64,000 nucleotides of DNA from Paraburkholderia sp. (lineage in GTDB: Bacteria; Pseudomonadota; Gammaproteobacteria; Burkholderiales; Burkholderiaceae): positions 248,001 to 312,000 of the forward strand of contig NZ_JAMXLH010000029.1 in NCBI RefSeq assembly GCF_024281035.1, given 5' to 3'. Both the position numbers and the translations under genes were made by a program. Shown here in pieces: positions 29,124-40,604 of the stretch. The notes beneath the pieces were generated by a model. That model saw only the letters and a list, made by a program, of their open reading frames with translations. It did not search any database and was not told where the DNA came from. How positions within the stretch are numbered: the first letter of the stretch is position 1; each line of letters opens with the position of its first letter.

Positions 29124-29900
29124 ATGATCAAGCACAGGTTAGCCATCAAGGCGCCGCTCGGCGCGCCGTTTGCCGCTGGTTTCAACAATGCCTGGGCGAC
29201 TGCTTGCGCAATTGCCTGCGTCAAATTCGTCACCGCGTTCGCCGTGATCGCCACGCTTTTTGCGCTATTTGCGATCACCGGCGCGCAGCCCGCAATCGCG
29301 GCCACACCGCCCGCCGCTGCGACTGCCGACACGGCAAAGCCCGTGATCGTGGTGCTCGGCGACAGTCTCTCCGCCGAATACGGCCTGCCGCGCGACACGG
29401 GCTGGGTCGCACTGATGCGCGAGCGGCTCGCGAACAAGCGAATCGATTATACCGTTGCGAATGCGAGCATCAGCGGGGACACAACGAGCGGCGGGCTCGC
29501 ACGCCTGCCGCTCGTGATGCAGCGCCTCAAGCCCTCGATCGTCATCGTCGAACTCGGCGCCAACGATGCGCTGCGCGGTGTCCCGCTCGCCACGACCGAG
29601 AGCAATCTGCGCGCCATCATTGCCCAGATCCGCAAGGGCAACGCGAAGCCGATGCTCGTCGGCATGTACGTGCCGCCCAACTATGGACTCGACTATACGC
29701 AGCAATTCCATGGCCTCTATGGCCGTTTGTCCAAGGAATTGCACGTGCCGCTCGTTCCGTTCCTGCTTGCCGGTCTCACAGACAAACCCGAGTTGTTCCA
29801 GTCGGACCAGATTCATCCAACGCAGCAGGCACAGCCTTTGCTGCTCGACAACGTGTGGCCGACGCTCAAGCCGCTCCTCGCTGGCGGCGCACAGCACTAG
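29124..29900 (+). CDS. tesA: Multifunctional acyl-CoA thioesterase I / arylesterase / lysophospholipase (GDSL, SGNH)
   Basis: Periplasmic SGNH hydrolase. Block I is LGDSLSAEYGL with the catalytic Ser, block III is ELGANDALRG and block V is SDQIHPTQQAQ with Asp and His. With the ATG at 29124 the 258-aa product has an unusually long N-terminal export region of about 60 residues, whose hydrophobic core is FVTAFAVIATLFALFAI and whose likely cleavage is near AIAATP. The true start may be downstream. This ATG and a possible start of the divergent ABC gene share the hexamer CATATG. Confidence 0.92.
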   Translation: MIKHRLAIKAPLGAPFAAGFNNAWATACAIACVKFVTAFAVIATLFALFAITGAQPAIAATPPAAATADTAKPVIVVLGDSLSAEYGLPRDTGWVALMRERLANKRIDYTVANASISGDTTSGGLARLPLVMQRLKPSIVIVELGANDALRGVPLATTESNLRAIIAQIRKGNAKPMLVGMYVPPNYGLDYTQQFHGLYGRLSKELHVPLVPFLLAGLTDKPELFQSDQIHPTQQAQPLLLDNVWPTLKPLLAGGAQH

Positions 29901-30087
29901 CCGGTACGGCTCGCTGATGACTGACGCGCTGATGGCTGCTCGCTAACGCACTGACGCACTGACGTCGCTGCGCTGTGTGTGACGCAGCGCCGTTTGCGCC
30001 ATGCGCGCCCCGGGCCGTCGGCCACGAAGCCTGGGCAGATCGGCGGCTTTTGCCGGAACCCGTCCGTCCCTGGCGGGAGAGAGAAGC

Positions 30088-30447
30088 GTGAACTACGTGT
30101 CCGTTATTTTCGTCGCGACAACGCTTGGCGCCTGCGCCAGCCAGCCGCTGCCGATGGGTGCGGAATCGGTCGGCACGAGCCTGCATCCGTCTGCTGCCGT
30201 TGCGCAGTGCATCGCGCAGAAGTGGGCCGATCGCTCGCAACAGCAGGTCGTCTCGCAGACGATGATGGCCAACAACCAGTCTATCGATGTCTACATGCCG
30301 GGCCAGCGGCCGCCCGATGGCGCTGCCGCGACAGTGCGCCCGTCCTGGTCGCCCAATAACAAGACCTGGGTAGGCTACCGCGCCGGTCGCGGCGTCAATG
30401 CCGCAAACGGTAGCGATGCCACCAGCGCCATCACCGCCTGCCTCTGA
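30088..30447 (+). CDS. Small putative lipoprotein, unknown function
   Basis: A 119-aa protein starting at a GTG (30088) preceded by a GGGAGAGAG ribosome site. The N-terminus MNYVSVIFVATTLGACAS is a signal peptide with a lipobox-like LGAC, so Cys15 is the probable lipidated residue. The rest is soluble, with the block CIAQKWADRSQQQVVSQT and a WSPNNKTWVGYRAGRG segment. I recognise it only as a type of small lipoprotein seen in Burkholderia. A 5' extension to 30001 is open but lacks a ribosome site. Confidence 0.72.
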   Translation: MNYVSVIFVATTLGACASQPLPMGAESVGTSLHPSAAVAQCIAQKWADRSQQQVVSQTMMANNQSIDVYMPGQRPPDGAAATVRPSWSPNNKTWVGYRAGRGVNAANGSDATSAITACL

Positions 30448-30484
30448 TCGCACCGGCTGCGTGTGCCGCGAGCCCTGAAAAGTC

Positions 30485-30566
30485 AAAAGCCCCGCAATCC
30501 CGGACCGCACCGCAAAGCTGGATCGACATCCAGCCTGGCGGCGCAGCCCGTTGCGGGGCTTTTTTG
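30485..30566. terminator. Bidirectional terminator between lipoprotein gene and ppiD
   Basis: Outer stem AAAAGCCCCGCAA / TTGCGGGGCTTTT followed by TTTT on plus and preceded by AAAA for the minus reading. An inner hairpin GCTGGAT / ATCCAGC lies between the arms. Confidence 0.85.
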
Positions 30567-30596
30567 CTGCTGGCACGGCGGACCGTGCCGTCTGTC

Positions 30597-32534
30597 TTAC
30601 TGTCCGTCGCCGGACTGGCCGGCCGGACCGAGCGAGCCGTAGTACTTCACCTTCGAGCGATCGCGCAGCGCATCGAGATACGCCTGCGTCTGCGATTGCC
30701 CGCTCACCTGCGCGAGCTGCTGCTGCGCACCGGCGAGACGCGGACCTTCTGCGGCCGGGCCGTTCGTGACGGCATTGATGCGATAGATCGCAAAACCGTC
30801 GCTGCCGAGATCGACGCCGACATAGGCCGGCAGACTCTGCGCATCGGCCTTGAAGACTGCCGACAGCGCCGCAGGGGACAAACCCTGCGCTTCATTGCGC
30901 GAAACCTTCACCGCCGCCGAGAATCCGGCGGCCGCCTTCGACTTCTGCAGATCGGCGAGCCTGGCCTGACCGTCCTTGCGTGCGAGATCGGCGGCCTGCT
31001 GCGCGATGACGCGCTGACGCACCGCATCCTTGATCGCGGCGAATTCGGGCGTCGCGGCCGGCTTGAAGTTCGTGACGCGCGCTGAGATCAACGTGCTGTT
31101 GCCGACGTCGATCGCCTGCGTGTTGTTGTGCTGGTTCACCGAGTCGTTGGCGAACACAGCGTCGAGGAACTTCTGATTGTTCAACGGGTTGTCCGGCGGC
31201 AGCGCCGGATTCGGCTTCGACGTAACCGTTGCGGTCTGGATGGTCAGCTTGAACTTGTCGGCGGCCGGTTGCAGGCTCTTCGACTGCTCATAGACCAGCG
31301 AGGTGAAGCCTTCGGTCGCGTCGCCGAGCAGCTTCGTGGCCTGTTGCGCCTTGACGTCGCTCAGGATCGAGGCCTTCACCTCTTCGAACGGCTTCGTCGC
31401 CGAAGGCTTGATGTCCGTGACCTTGACGATGTGATAGCCGAAGTCCGACTGGATCACGTCGCTGATCTCGTCCTTTTTGAGCTTGAAGACGGCATCGTCG
31501 AACGCTTCGCCGCCCGCGATCATGCCGCGGCCGAAGAAGCCGAGGTCGCCGCCCTTCGCTGCCGAACCCGGATCCTGTGAATCCTTCTGCGCGATCTGCG
31601 CGAACTGGTCGGGATGGGCCCGCACTTCCGCAAGGATCGCTTCCGCCTTCTGCTTCGCAGTGCTGCGATCGGCCGCGCTCGCATCCTTCGGCACGGCGAT
31701 CAGGATGTGGCTCGCGCGCACCTGTTCGTCGGTGCGGTAGTGGGCGATGTTGTCGTTGTAGAACTGCTTGAGGTCGGCGTCGGACGGATGAACCGTGGCC
31801 GCCACCGCCGCTGCCGACAGCACCAGATACTGGATCTGGGCCGTTGCCGGCGTGGCGAAATCGCTCTTGTGGGCGTCGTAGTAGGCCTGCAGTTCCGCGT
31901 CAGTCGGCTGCACCCTGGCCGCGTAGTCGGTTGCATGGAATGCAAGCGCCTGGACTTCGCGCTGCTGTTCCGAGAGCGCCGTGAGCTGCTGTGCGAGCGA
32001 CTTCGGCGTGAACGCGCTGTTGATGACCGCGGCGGGCAACTGCTCCATCGCGAGGCTGTAGCGCACGCGCTCGTCGTACTGCTCGGGCGTCATGCCCTGC
32101 ATGGCGAGCATTTCCTTGTAGCGGTCGAGGTCCATCGAGCCGTCGGGCTTCTTGAGCGACGCGATGATCGGATCGGACAGCAGCGCGCGGCGCACGGCAT
32201 CGTCCGAAGCGCTGAGGTGCAGGCGCTGCGTCTCAGCAGCGAGCACGCGCTGCTGGATCAGGCCGTCGAGAATGTCCTTGCGATGCTGCGGCGTGTCGAA
32301 CAGGGCCTGGTCGAAGCTCGCGCCCATGACCTGGCGAGCCTGATCGAGTTGCTGACGCGCGGCGTTGTCGTACTCGACACGCGTAATGTCGTGTCCATCG
32401 ACGCTTGCGACATTTGCGCTTTCGTCGAAGAAGCCGCGGAAACCTTGAATGCCGACGAAGCCAAGCCCTGGCAGGACCACCAGGAGCAGCAGGAACATCA
32501 TCAGCCGTTTGTGATTGCGGAAAAAGTCGAGCAT
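30597..32534 (-). CDS. ppiD: Periplasmic folding chaperone / peptidylprolyl isomerase PpiD
   Basis: Membrane-anchored chaperone at the exit of the Sec translocon. The 645-aa protein starts MLDFFRNHKRLMMFLLLLVVLPGLGFVG, with one anchor helix at about 11-29. A SurA_N-like region follows (about 30-230), then a parvulin domain with ASHILIAVPKDASAADRS, GGDLGFFGRGMIAGG and SDFGYHIVKVTDI (about 265-370), and a C-terminal PpiD domain. The start at 32534 replaces a spurious extension through the tRNA gene. It is the last gene before the two tRNAs on the same strand. Confidence 0.93.
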   Translation of the reverse strand: MLDFFRNHKRLMMFLLLLVVLPGLGFVGIQGFRGFFDESANVASVDGHDITRVEYDNAARQQLDQARQVMGASFDQALFDTPQHRKDILDGLIQQRVLAAETQRLHLSASDDAVRRALLSDPIIASLKKPDGSMDLDRYKEMLAMQGMTPEQYDERVRYSLAMEQLPAAVINSAFTPKSLAQQLTALSEQQREVQALAFHATDYAARVQPTDAELQAYYDAHKSDFATPATAQIQYLVLSAAAVAATVHPSDADLKQFYNDNIAHYRTDEQVRASHILIAVPKDASAADRSTAKQKAEAILAEVRAHPDQFAQIAQKDSQDPGSAAKGGDLGFFGRGMIAGGEAFDDAVFKLKKDEISDVIQSDFGYHIVKVTDIKPSATKPFEEVKASILSDVKAQQATKLLGDATEGFTSLVYEQSKSLQPAADKFKLTIQTATVTSKPNPALPPDNPLNNQKFLDAVFANDSVNQHNNTQAIDVGNSTLISARVTNFKPAATPEFAAIKDAVRQRVIAQQAADLARKDGQARLADLQKSKAAAGFSAAVKVSRNEAQGLSPAALSAVFKADAQSLPAYVGVDLGSDGFAIYRINAVTNGPAAEGPRLAGAQQQLAQVSGQSQTQAYLDALRDRSKVKYYGSLGPAGQSGDGQ

Positions 32535-32599
32535 GCGTGACAGAGCGAAGGGAGGGCCCAAAAACAGAACGCCCGATATTACCTCAGAGGACAATAAAA

Positions 32600-32632
32600 A
32601 AGGCGAACCGCAGTTTGCCTTCGGTTCGCCTT
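32600..32632 (-). terminator. Terminator of the tRNA-Val/tRNA-Asp transcript
   Basis: Stem AAGGCGAACCG / CGGTTCGCCTT. On the minus strand it is followed by TTTTTATTG (complement of the A-run at 32596-32600). It lies 13 bp after the tRNA-Asp 3' end. Confidence 0.85.
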
Positions 32633-32645
32633 CTTTAGAAAGATC

Positions 32646-32722
32646 TGGCGGAGCGGACGGGGCTCGAACCCGCGACCCCCGGCGTGACAGGCCGGTATTC
32701 TGACCAACTGAACTACCGCTCC
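32646..32722 (-). tRNA. tRNA-Asp (anticodon GTC)
   Basis: A 77-nt cloverleaf read on the minus strand: acceptor GGAGCGG / CCGCTCC with discriminator G and encoded CCA, a D-arm GTTCAGTTGGTTAGAAT, anticodon loop CCTGTCACG, and a T-arm GCGGGTTCGAGCCCCGT. The anticodon GTC reads Asp codons. Confidence 0.96.
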
Positions 32723-32786
32723 GTGCGGTTGCATCCTGCAACTACTTTTTTCAAGTACTGATGCAGATGCCTGAGGAACCGAAAAC

Positions 32787-32862
32787 TGGTGGGTGCTGAG
32801 AGGCTCGAACTCCCGACCTACGCCTTGTAAGGGCGCCGCTCTACCAACTGAGCTAAGCACCC
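32787..32862 (-). tRNA. tRNA-Val (anticodon TAC)
   Basis: A 76-nt cloverleaf on the minus strand: acceptor GGGTGCT / AGCACCC with discriminator A and encoded CCA, D-arm GCTCAGTTGGTAGAGC, anticodon loop CTTACAA, T-arm TCGGGAGTTCGAGCCTCTC. It lies 64 bp upstream of tRNA-Asp on the same strand and is probably cotranscribed with it. Confidence 0.96.
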
Positions 32863-33015
32863 AGCTTAGCGATTCCTGAACTGCTCTTTGTGCTGCTTTT
32901 TGCACAACATCTACGTGCTTCTTTCAGTGCGCTTTTTTATGTGCTTTTTCAGCACCTTCTGCGCACTATGCCAGCCTGCACGGTGCAAATTGCACAACGA
33001 CGGCCAGCGAGCCCG

Positions 33016-33288
33016 CTAGTTTAGCGCATCTTTGAGCGCTTTACCAGGCCGGAATTTCGGGACCTTTGCGGCCTTGATCTTGATCGCATCGCCGGTGCGG
33101 GGATTGCGCCCCGTGCGCGCCGTGCGCTTGCCCACGGCAAACGTGCCGAAGCCGACCAGCGTGACCGACCCGCCTTTCTTGAGCGTGCCCTTGACGCCAC
33201 CGATCACGGCGTCGAGTGCGCGTCCCGCAGCCGCTTTCGAGATGTCGGCTTGCTGAGCGATGTGATCGATCAAATCCGTTTTGTTCAT
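33016..33288 (-). CDS. hupB: DNA-binding protein HU (HU-beta type)
   Basis: Nucleoid-associated histone-like protein of 90 aa. It starts [21 protein letters not shown] and contains the signature [21 protein letters not shown], which is the DNA-binding arm, then [16 protein letters not shown]. The ATG at 33288 has a GGGGGCTGGA ribosome site just upstream, and a near-consensus promoter lies 95 bp before it. Its position just after lon matches the lon-hupB order of many proteobacteria. Confidence 0.95.
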   Translation of the reverse strand: MNKTDLIDHIAQQADISKAAAGRALDAVIGGVKGTLKKGGSVTLVGFGTFAVGKRTARTGRNPRTGDAIKIKAAKVPKFRPGKALKDALN

Positions 33289-33382
33289 TCCAGCCCCCGA
33301 GAATGTGTTTGGGTAATCATTGCGACGCTTTGCGCGCCGGGATTTAGGAAAAGACGGGCCAGGCTCTATGCCGGGCTCGCTC

Positions 33383-33411
33383 ATTTAACGGGTCGGAATC
33401 GACGGTGTCAA
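33383..33411 (-). promoter_or_regulatory. Near-consensus sigma70 promoter of the HU gene
   Basis: On the minus strand, -35 TTGACA (33406-33411), a 17-bp spacer and -10 TTAAAT (33383-33388), 95 bp upstream of the HU start. A second CCCGTTAAAT word lies about 44 bp further upstream. The rest of the 348-bp gap to lon holds only the lon terminator. Confidence 0.75.
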
Positions 33412-33556
33412 GCCGGGTTCAGCCTGATTTAACGGGACGTTCGAGGAATTCCTCCAGGGCACGGCGAAGCGCCGCCCGCAGATGCCCGCGACCAATCGTC
33501 CGGGCGGCGTTTGCGCAGGGTTTGCGCGGGGTTTACACGTCGTTCGCGCAATAAAA

Positions 33557-33580
33557 AACCCGCGGGCCAAGCCGCGGGTT
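33557..33580 (-). terminator. Rho-independent terminator of lon
   Basis: Stem AACCCGCGG / CCGCGGGTT with a 6-nt loop. On the minus strand it is followed by TTTTTTATT. It is 57 bp after the lon stop, so HU is transcribed from its own promoter. Confidence 0.9.
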
Positions 33581-33636
33581 TCCGGTACATCGCGAACCGT
33601 GCGCAGGATGCGCCGGCCGCCTCATTGCGTTAGCGA

Positions 33637-36069
<2,433 letters not shown>

Positions 36070-36210
36070 TTCATTTCCCCATGAGTGGAATCAATTCATT
36101 CGATAAGTAAGGCCTGCGACAGCGATTGCAAGCCTCGAGCGTGTGGGAAAAGTTCAGTGACTCCAGAAATAGTGCGCCATCGACCACCAGACAAAACCAG
36201 ACAAACGAAA

Positions 36211-36240
36211 AAGCCGTTCATCTCATTGTATGAACGGCTT
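36211..36240. terminator. Bidirectional terminator after clpX
   Basis: Stem AAGCCGTTCAT / ATGAACGGCTT, 8-nt loop, with A-run before (36208-36210) and TTTT after (36241-36244). It lies 31 bp from the clpX stop, between clpX and lon. Confidence 0.88.
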
Positions 36241-36271
36241 TTTTCCGGAACTCTTTAGCCGATCACCGCCA

Positions 36272-37543
36272 TTAGTTCGATCCTGCCACCTTCGGCGCGT
36301 CTTCGTAGATCAGCAGCGGTTTGCCGTCGCCGTCGATCACGTTGTCGTCGATGATGACCTTGCTCACGCCCTTCATGGCCGGTAGATCGTACATCACGTC
36401 GAGCAGCGCCTGCTCGAGGATCGAGCGCAGGCCCCGTGCGCCGGTCTTGCGGCGGATCGCCTTGCGCGCGACCGATTGCAGCGCGGCCGGGCGAATCTCC
36501 AGTTCCACGCGCTCCATGTTGAAGAGCTTGTGATACTGCTTGACGAGCGCGTTCTTCGGCTCGACCAGGATCTTCATCAGCGCGGCTTCGTCGAGCTTGC
36601 CGAGCGTCGCGACCACCGGCAGACGGCCGATCAGCTCGGGAATCAGACCGAACTTGATCAGGTCTTCCGGCTCAACTTCGCGCAGCACCTCGCCCGCGTC
36701 GCGCTCCTGCTTGCTCTTCACGCTCGCGCCAAAACCGATGCCGGTCTTTTCGGTGCGATCGGTGATGACCTTTTCCAGACCGTCGAACGCGCCGCCGCAG
36801 ATGAACAGGATGTTGGTCGTATCGACCTGGATGAAGTCCTGGTTCGGATGCTTGCGGCCGCCCTGCGGCGGAACCGAGGCCATCGTGCCCTCGATTAGCT
36901 TGAGGAGCGCCTGCTGCACGCCCTCGCCCGACACGTCGCGGGTGATCGACGGGTTATCCGACTTGCGGCTGATCTTGTCGATTTCGTCGATATAGACGAT
37001 GCCGCGCTGCGCCTTGTCGACCTCGTAGTTGCAGTTCTGCAGCAGCTTCTGAATGATGTTCTCGACGTCCTCGCCCACGTAGCCGGCTTCGGTCAGCGTG
37101 GTGGCGTCGGCGATCACGAACGGCACGTTCAGAAGGCGCGCGAGCGTCTGCGCGAGCAATGTCTTGCCGGAGCCCGTGGGCCCGATCAGCAGGATGTTGC
37201 TCTTGGAAAGTTCGACGTCGTCTTTCTTGTCGAGATGCTTCAGACGCTTGTAGTGGTTGTACACGGCCACGGCGAGAATCTTCTTCGCCCGTTCCTGGCC
37301 GATCACGTACTGGTCGAGGATGTCGCGGATTTCCTGCGGACCCGGCAGGTCCGAGCGCGACAGCGCTGCGTCGACGCCGGCGCCTGCGGCTTCGTCGCGA
37401 ATGATCTCGTTGCACAGGTCGATGCATTCATCGCAGATGAACACCGACGGCCCTGCAATCAGTTTCTTTACTTCATGCTGGCTTTTGCCGCAGAACGAGC
37501 AATACAACAGCTTCTCGCTGCTGGAACCTTTCTTGTCCGCCAT
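36272..37543 (-). CDS. clpX: ATP-dependent Clp protease ATP-binding subunit ClpX
   Basis: Unfoldase that feeds ClpP. The 423-aa protein has the N-terminal zinc-binding domain with Cys15, Cys18, Cys37 and Cys40, Walker [13 protein letters not shown], Walker [11 protein letters not shown], pore-loop region and the ClpP-docking IGF tripeptide in EKTGIGFGA. The start at 37543 ([20 protein letters not shown]) gives the family N-terminus. It follows clpP by 216 bp in the standard tig-clpP-clpX-lon order. Confidence 0.98.
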   Translation of the reverse strand: MADKKGSSSEKLLYCSFCGKSQHEVKKLIAGPSVFICDECIDLCNEIIRDEAAGAGVDAALSRSDLPGPQEIRDILDQYVIGQERAKKILAVAVYNHYKRLKHLDKKDDVELSKSNILLIGPTGSGKTLLAQTLARLLNVPFVIADATTLTEAGYVGEDVENIIQKLLQNCNYEVDKAQRGIVYIDEIDKISRKSDNPSITRDVSGEGVQQALLKLIEGTMASVPPQGGRKHPNQDFIQVDTTNILFICGGAFDGLEKVITDRTEKTGIGFGASVKSKQERDAGEVLREVEPEDLIKFGLIPELIGRLPVVATLGKLDEAALMKILVEPKNALVKQYHKLFNMERVELEIRPAALQSVARKAIRRKTGARGLRSILEQALLDVMYDLPAMKGVSKVIIDDNVIDGDGKPLLIYEDAPKVAGSN

Positions 37544-37759
37544 GGATAGATGAGCCTCCGGACACTCTTTTACATGATACGCCGTTTCCCCCGGCCACAC
37601 CGGGAGGCGGATGAACCGCTTGCTGTGACGGCGTGTGGGCCGCAGGCTGCGAGCGCGTTTTCCGATTATTTCACACGGTTCGCGCGGCAGCGCCAATCCC
37701 TTTTTCCACGGAGGCCGAAGCCTCCGTCGATTGCGGGCGGCGCGCCAGAACGGGCCGGA

Positions 37760-38413
37760 TCAGGGACGCTTGTGGAGCACCTGGTCGACGAGCCCGTACG
37801 CTTGCGCGTCCTCACCGGACATGAAGTTGTCGCGGTCGGTGTCGCGTGCGATGCGCTCGACCGGCTGGCCGGTATGGTGCGCGAGCAGCTGGTTGAGGCG
37901 TTCCTTCAGATACAGGATTTCGCGCGCCTGGATTTCGATATCCGACGCCTGGCCGCGCGCGCCGCCGAGCGGCTGGTGGATCATCACGCGCGAATTCGGC
38001 AGCGCGAAGCGCTTGCCCTTCGCACCCGACGCGAGCAGGAACGCGCCCATGCTGGCTGCGAGGCCCATGCAAAGGGTCGAAACGTCCGGCTTGATGAACT
38101 GCATCGTGTCGTAGATCGCCATGCCGGCCGAGACGGAGCCGCCCGGGCTGTTGATGTACAGGCTGATGTCCTTGTCCGGGTTCTCGCTTTCGAGAAACAG
38201 CAGTTGCGCGACAACGAGGTTCGCAGTCTGGTCGTTCACTTCGCCGACCATGAACACCACACGCTCCTTGAGCAGGCGCGAGTAGATGTCGTACGAACGC
38301 TCGCCGCGGCCGCTCGTCTCCACGACGATCGGCACGAGCCCGAGCGCCTGCGGTTCGAGATCCCGCGATGCGTGGGAGGTCAACGTATCCAGCGATTGAG
38401 CGCGAATGGTCAT
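37760..38413 (-). CDS. clpP: ATP-dependent Clp protease proteolytic subunit ClpP
   Basis: Tetradecameric serine peptidase. The 217-aa protein has the catalytic triad Ser121 ([11 protein letters not shown]), His146 (VMIHQPLGG) and Asp195 (DTDRDNF), with the expected spacing. I chose the ATG at 38413 ([10 protein letters not shown]): an AAGG site lies 9 nt upstream, whereas it would touch the alternative ATG at 38422. A short propeptide is likely removed, as in other ClpPs. Confidence 0.97.
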   Translation of the reverse strand: MTIRAQSLDTLTSHASRDLEPQALGLVPIVVETSGRGERSYDIYSRLLKERVVFMVGEVNDQTANLVVAQLLFLESENPDKDISLYINSPGGSVSAGMAIYDTMQFIKPDVSTLCMGLAASMGAFLLASGAKGKRFALPNSRVMIHQPLGGARGQASDIEIQAREILYLKERLNQLLAHHTGQPVERIARDTDRDNFMSGEDAQAYGLVDQVLHKRP

Positions 38414-38520
38414 GCGGTGCATCCTTGTCTGGAAGATCTCTTCTGATTACCCCGAGTGGAGGCGGACCCCGCGTAATTCAACCACACTTGCCGAATGGAA
38501 AAATTACGCGGACGCAAAAA

Positions 38521-38561
38521 CGGCGTGCTCGCCATCGGAAGCCCCGACAGCCGGCACGCCG
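38521..38561 (-). terminator. Probable terminator of tig
   Basis: Stem CGGCGTGC / GCACGCCG with a long loop. On the minus strand it is followed by TTTTTGCG. It lies just after the tig stop and before clpP. Confidence 0.6.
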
Positions 38562-38574
38562 CTGCGCGGTCGCC

Positions 38575-39921
38575 TTAAGCCTGCGCCGTTGCGCTTGCCA
38601 GTTCTTCGAAGCTCACGAGCTTGTCCGTCACCTTGGCCTTGTCGAGCACGAAATCCACAACGTTCGATTCGACGACGAAGGCTTCCATTTCGGCGAGACG
38701 CTGCTGGTTCGAATAATACCAGCGCACGACTTCCTTCGGGTCTTCGTAACTTTTCGCGAATTCGTCGACTTCGGCGCGGATCTGCTCCGGCTTCGCCTCA
38801 AGGCTGTTGGCCTTCACGAGTTCGGCCAGCACGAGGCCCAGCTTGACGCGGCGCTCGGCCTGGTCCTTGAACATCTCGGCCGGAATCGGCGCATCCTTGG
38901 CGTTCGGAACGCCGCGCTGCACGAGGTCCGCGCGCGCCATTTCGACGAGGCGCTGCTGGTCCTGTTCGACGAGCGCGTTCGGCACGTCGAGTTCGGAGAT
39001 CTTCAGGAGCGCGTCCATCACCTGGTTCTTGACGATGGCCTGGGTGCGGCGCTTCGCTTCACGCTCCAGATTGTCCTTGATCTCGCCGCGCATCTTGACG
39101 AGGTCGCCGTCGGCGATGCCGAGCGACTTCGCGAATTCCGCGTCGATTTCCGGCAGATGCGGCCACTCGATCTTGTGCATCGTGATCGTGAACTTCGCGG
39201 TCTTGCCCGCGACGTCCTTGCCGTGATAGTCCGCCGGGAAGCTCAGGTCGAATTCGCGCGACTCGCCTTGCTTCAGGCCGAGCGCAGCCGTTTCGAATTC
39301 CGGCAGCATGCGGCCTTCGCCCAGCACGAACGTGAAGCCTTCTGCGGTGCCGCCCGGGAATGCGACGTCGTCGATCTTGCCGACGAAGTCGACCGTCACG
39401 CGGTCGCCGCTCTTCGCTGCGGTGTCGGCGCCGCCGTCACCGTGCTCGCCCGCGTCGCCGCGCGCGTGGAAATGCACGCGCTGCTTGCGCAGGATGTCGA
39501 GCGTGCGATCGATTTCGGTATCGGCGATCGACGTGGTCGTGCGCTCGATTTCGGCGGTCGCGACGTCACCGATCTTGACTTCGGGGTAGACCTCGAAGGT
39601 CGCGTCGAACGCGTAGGCGCCTTCAGCGGCCTCGGTCTTCGGGGCGAAGCTCGGCTGGCCGGCAACGCGCAGGTTCTCGGCGCGGCTGATGTCGAAGAAC
39701 TCCTTGCCGATCTTGTCGCTCAGGACTTCGGCTTCGACCTGGCCCGAGTACTGCTGCGTGACCATCTTGAGCGGCACCTTGCCCGGGCGGAAACCCGGCA
39801 TGCGCACGTTCTTTGCGAGTTGGCGGATGCGCGAATCCACTTCTTTCTGCACGGCATCCTTCGGCAGGGAAATCGTCACGCGGCGTTCGAGCTTGCCGAG
39901 GTTTTCAACAACGTTAGCCAT
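38575..39921 (-). CDS. tig: Trigger factor (ribosome-associated chaperone, PPIase)
   Basis: First chaperone to meet nascent chains. The 448-aa protein has the ribosome-binding N-domain with the signature [12 protein letters not shown] (about residues 44-55). The FKBP-type PPIase domain is around 170-250 ([37 protein letters not shown]), and a helical C-domain follows. The start [20 protein letters not shown] is typical. It heads the clpP-clpX-lon block. Confidence 0.97.
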   Translation of the reverse strand: MANVVENLGKLERRVTISLPKDAVQKEVDSRIRQLAKNVRMPGFRPGKVPLKMVTQQYSGQVEAEVLSDKIGKEFFDISRAENLRVAGQPSFAPKTEAAEGAYAFDATFEVYPEVKIGDVATAEIERTTTSIADTEIDRTLDILRKQRVHFHARGDAGEHGDGGADTAAKSGDRVTVDFVGKIDDVAFPGGTAEGFTFVLGEGRMLPEFETAALGLKQGESREFDLSFPADYHGKDVAGKTAKFTITMHKIEWPHLPEIDAEFAKSLGIADGDLVKMRGEIKDNLEREAKRRTQAIVKNQVMDALLKISELDVPNALVEQDQQRLVEMARADLVQRGVPNAKDAPIPAEMFKDQAERRVKLGLVLAELVKANSLEAKPEQIRAEVDEFAKSYEDPKEVVRWYYSNQQRLAEMEAFVVESNVVDFVLDKAKVTDKLVSFEELASATAQA

Positions 39922-40604
39922 GGCTTCAATCGTCCTAAAATTTATTCGAGCGAATCAGTAATCTTTGCTGTGCCGCGGTCCGCCTGCCCAATCGGGCACG
40001 CGGTGAGGCGACCCACAGCACCTGCGCCTCGTTGCGCCGCTTGCAGGTGCTTGTGCGCCTAATGCTGGCAACCCCCGCTGGCAACCCCGCGCCGCCTTTC
40101 ACACGCACGCGCGACCAAGGTCGCCTGCGCGCTCCGGAACCCGCCCACGCGTGCGCTCTGCTGCACCGCAATGAGCGATTTGCGACGCGGTTCCGTCAAA
40201 AGAGCCAAGTATTTTAGCAAACTATTTCCGCCGTCAAATGGATTTGCCGCTCGGTTCCTCCCGGGATGGCGCCGGAACACGGCATTCGTGCGTACGCAAC
40301 CGGCACAAATCGGCCGCAAACCCGCCATAAACCGCATGCCGGGCACTTCCCCGCACAGCGTCGAAGCGCAAATCGGACCGGGCAAGCTCGCCGCCGATGC
40401 AAACCCGGGCCGCCGCGCCGGCTGCCAATCCACCCTAGTCCACGCCGATTCACGCCGATTCACGCTGAGCCCCGCCTATCCACGTTGGCGAATGTGGCAT
40501 ATCCAGCCCGCGCGACAGCGCTGTTAAGCTAACGCTCTGGCCGACCGCCCCGCCGGCCTCAGCCGACGCCTACCTATACCAACCCTTGCCAGCATCGAGA
40601 CACC
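39922..40604. other. 683-bp intergenic region between tig and glycerate kinase
   Basis: No gene is supported on either strand; open frames show no family features or ribosome sites. It holds a candidate minus-strand promoter (40211-40237). It also has a short direct repeat of GCTGGCAACCCC near 40070, a 10-bp tandem CACGCCGATT (40441-40460) and the dyad GTTAAGCTAAC (40523-40533) upstream of the glycerate kinase gene. It presumably carries the divergent control regions and a long tig leader. Confidence 0.6.
40211..40237 (-). promoter_or_regulatory. Candidate promoter for tig with a long leader
   Basis: Minus-strand TTGACG (40232-40237) and TAAAAT (40211-40216) with a 15-bp spacer, or AAATAC at 17 bp. 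It would give a leader of about 280 nt before tig. A second TTTTGACGG lies just downstream. Confidence 0.35.

Noticed and set aside
32535..32741. Upstream extension of ppiD through the tRNA-Asp gene
   Set aside because: The frame reads tRNA and terminator sequence. The true start is MLDFFRNHK at 32534.
40441..40470. CACGCCGATT tandem repeat as a possible CRISPR or iteron array
   Set aside because: Only two and a half 10-bp units without spacers, so neither a CRISPR nor an iteron set.
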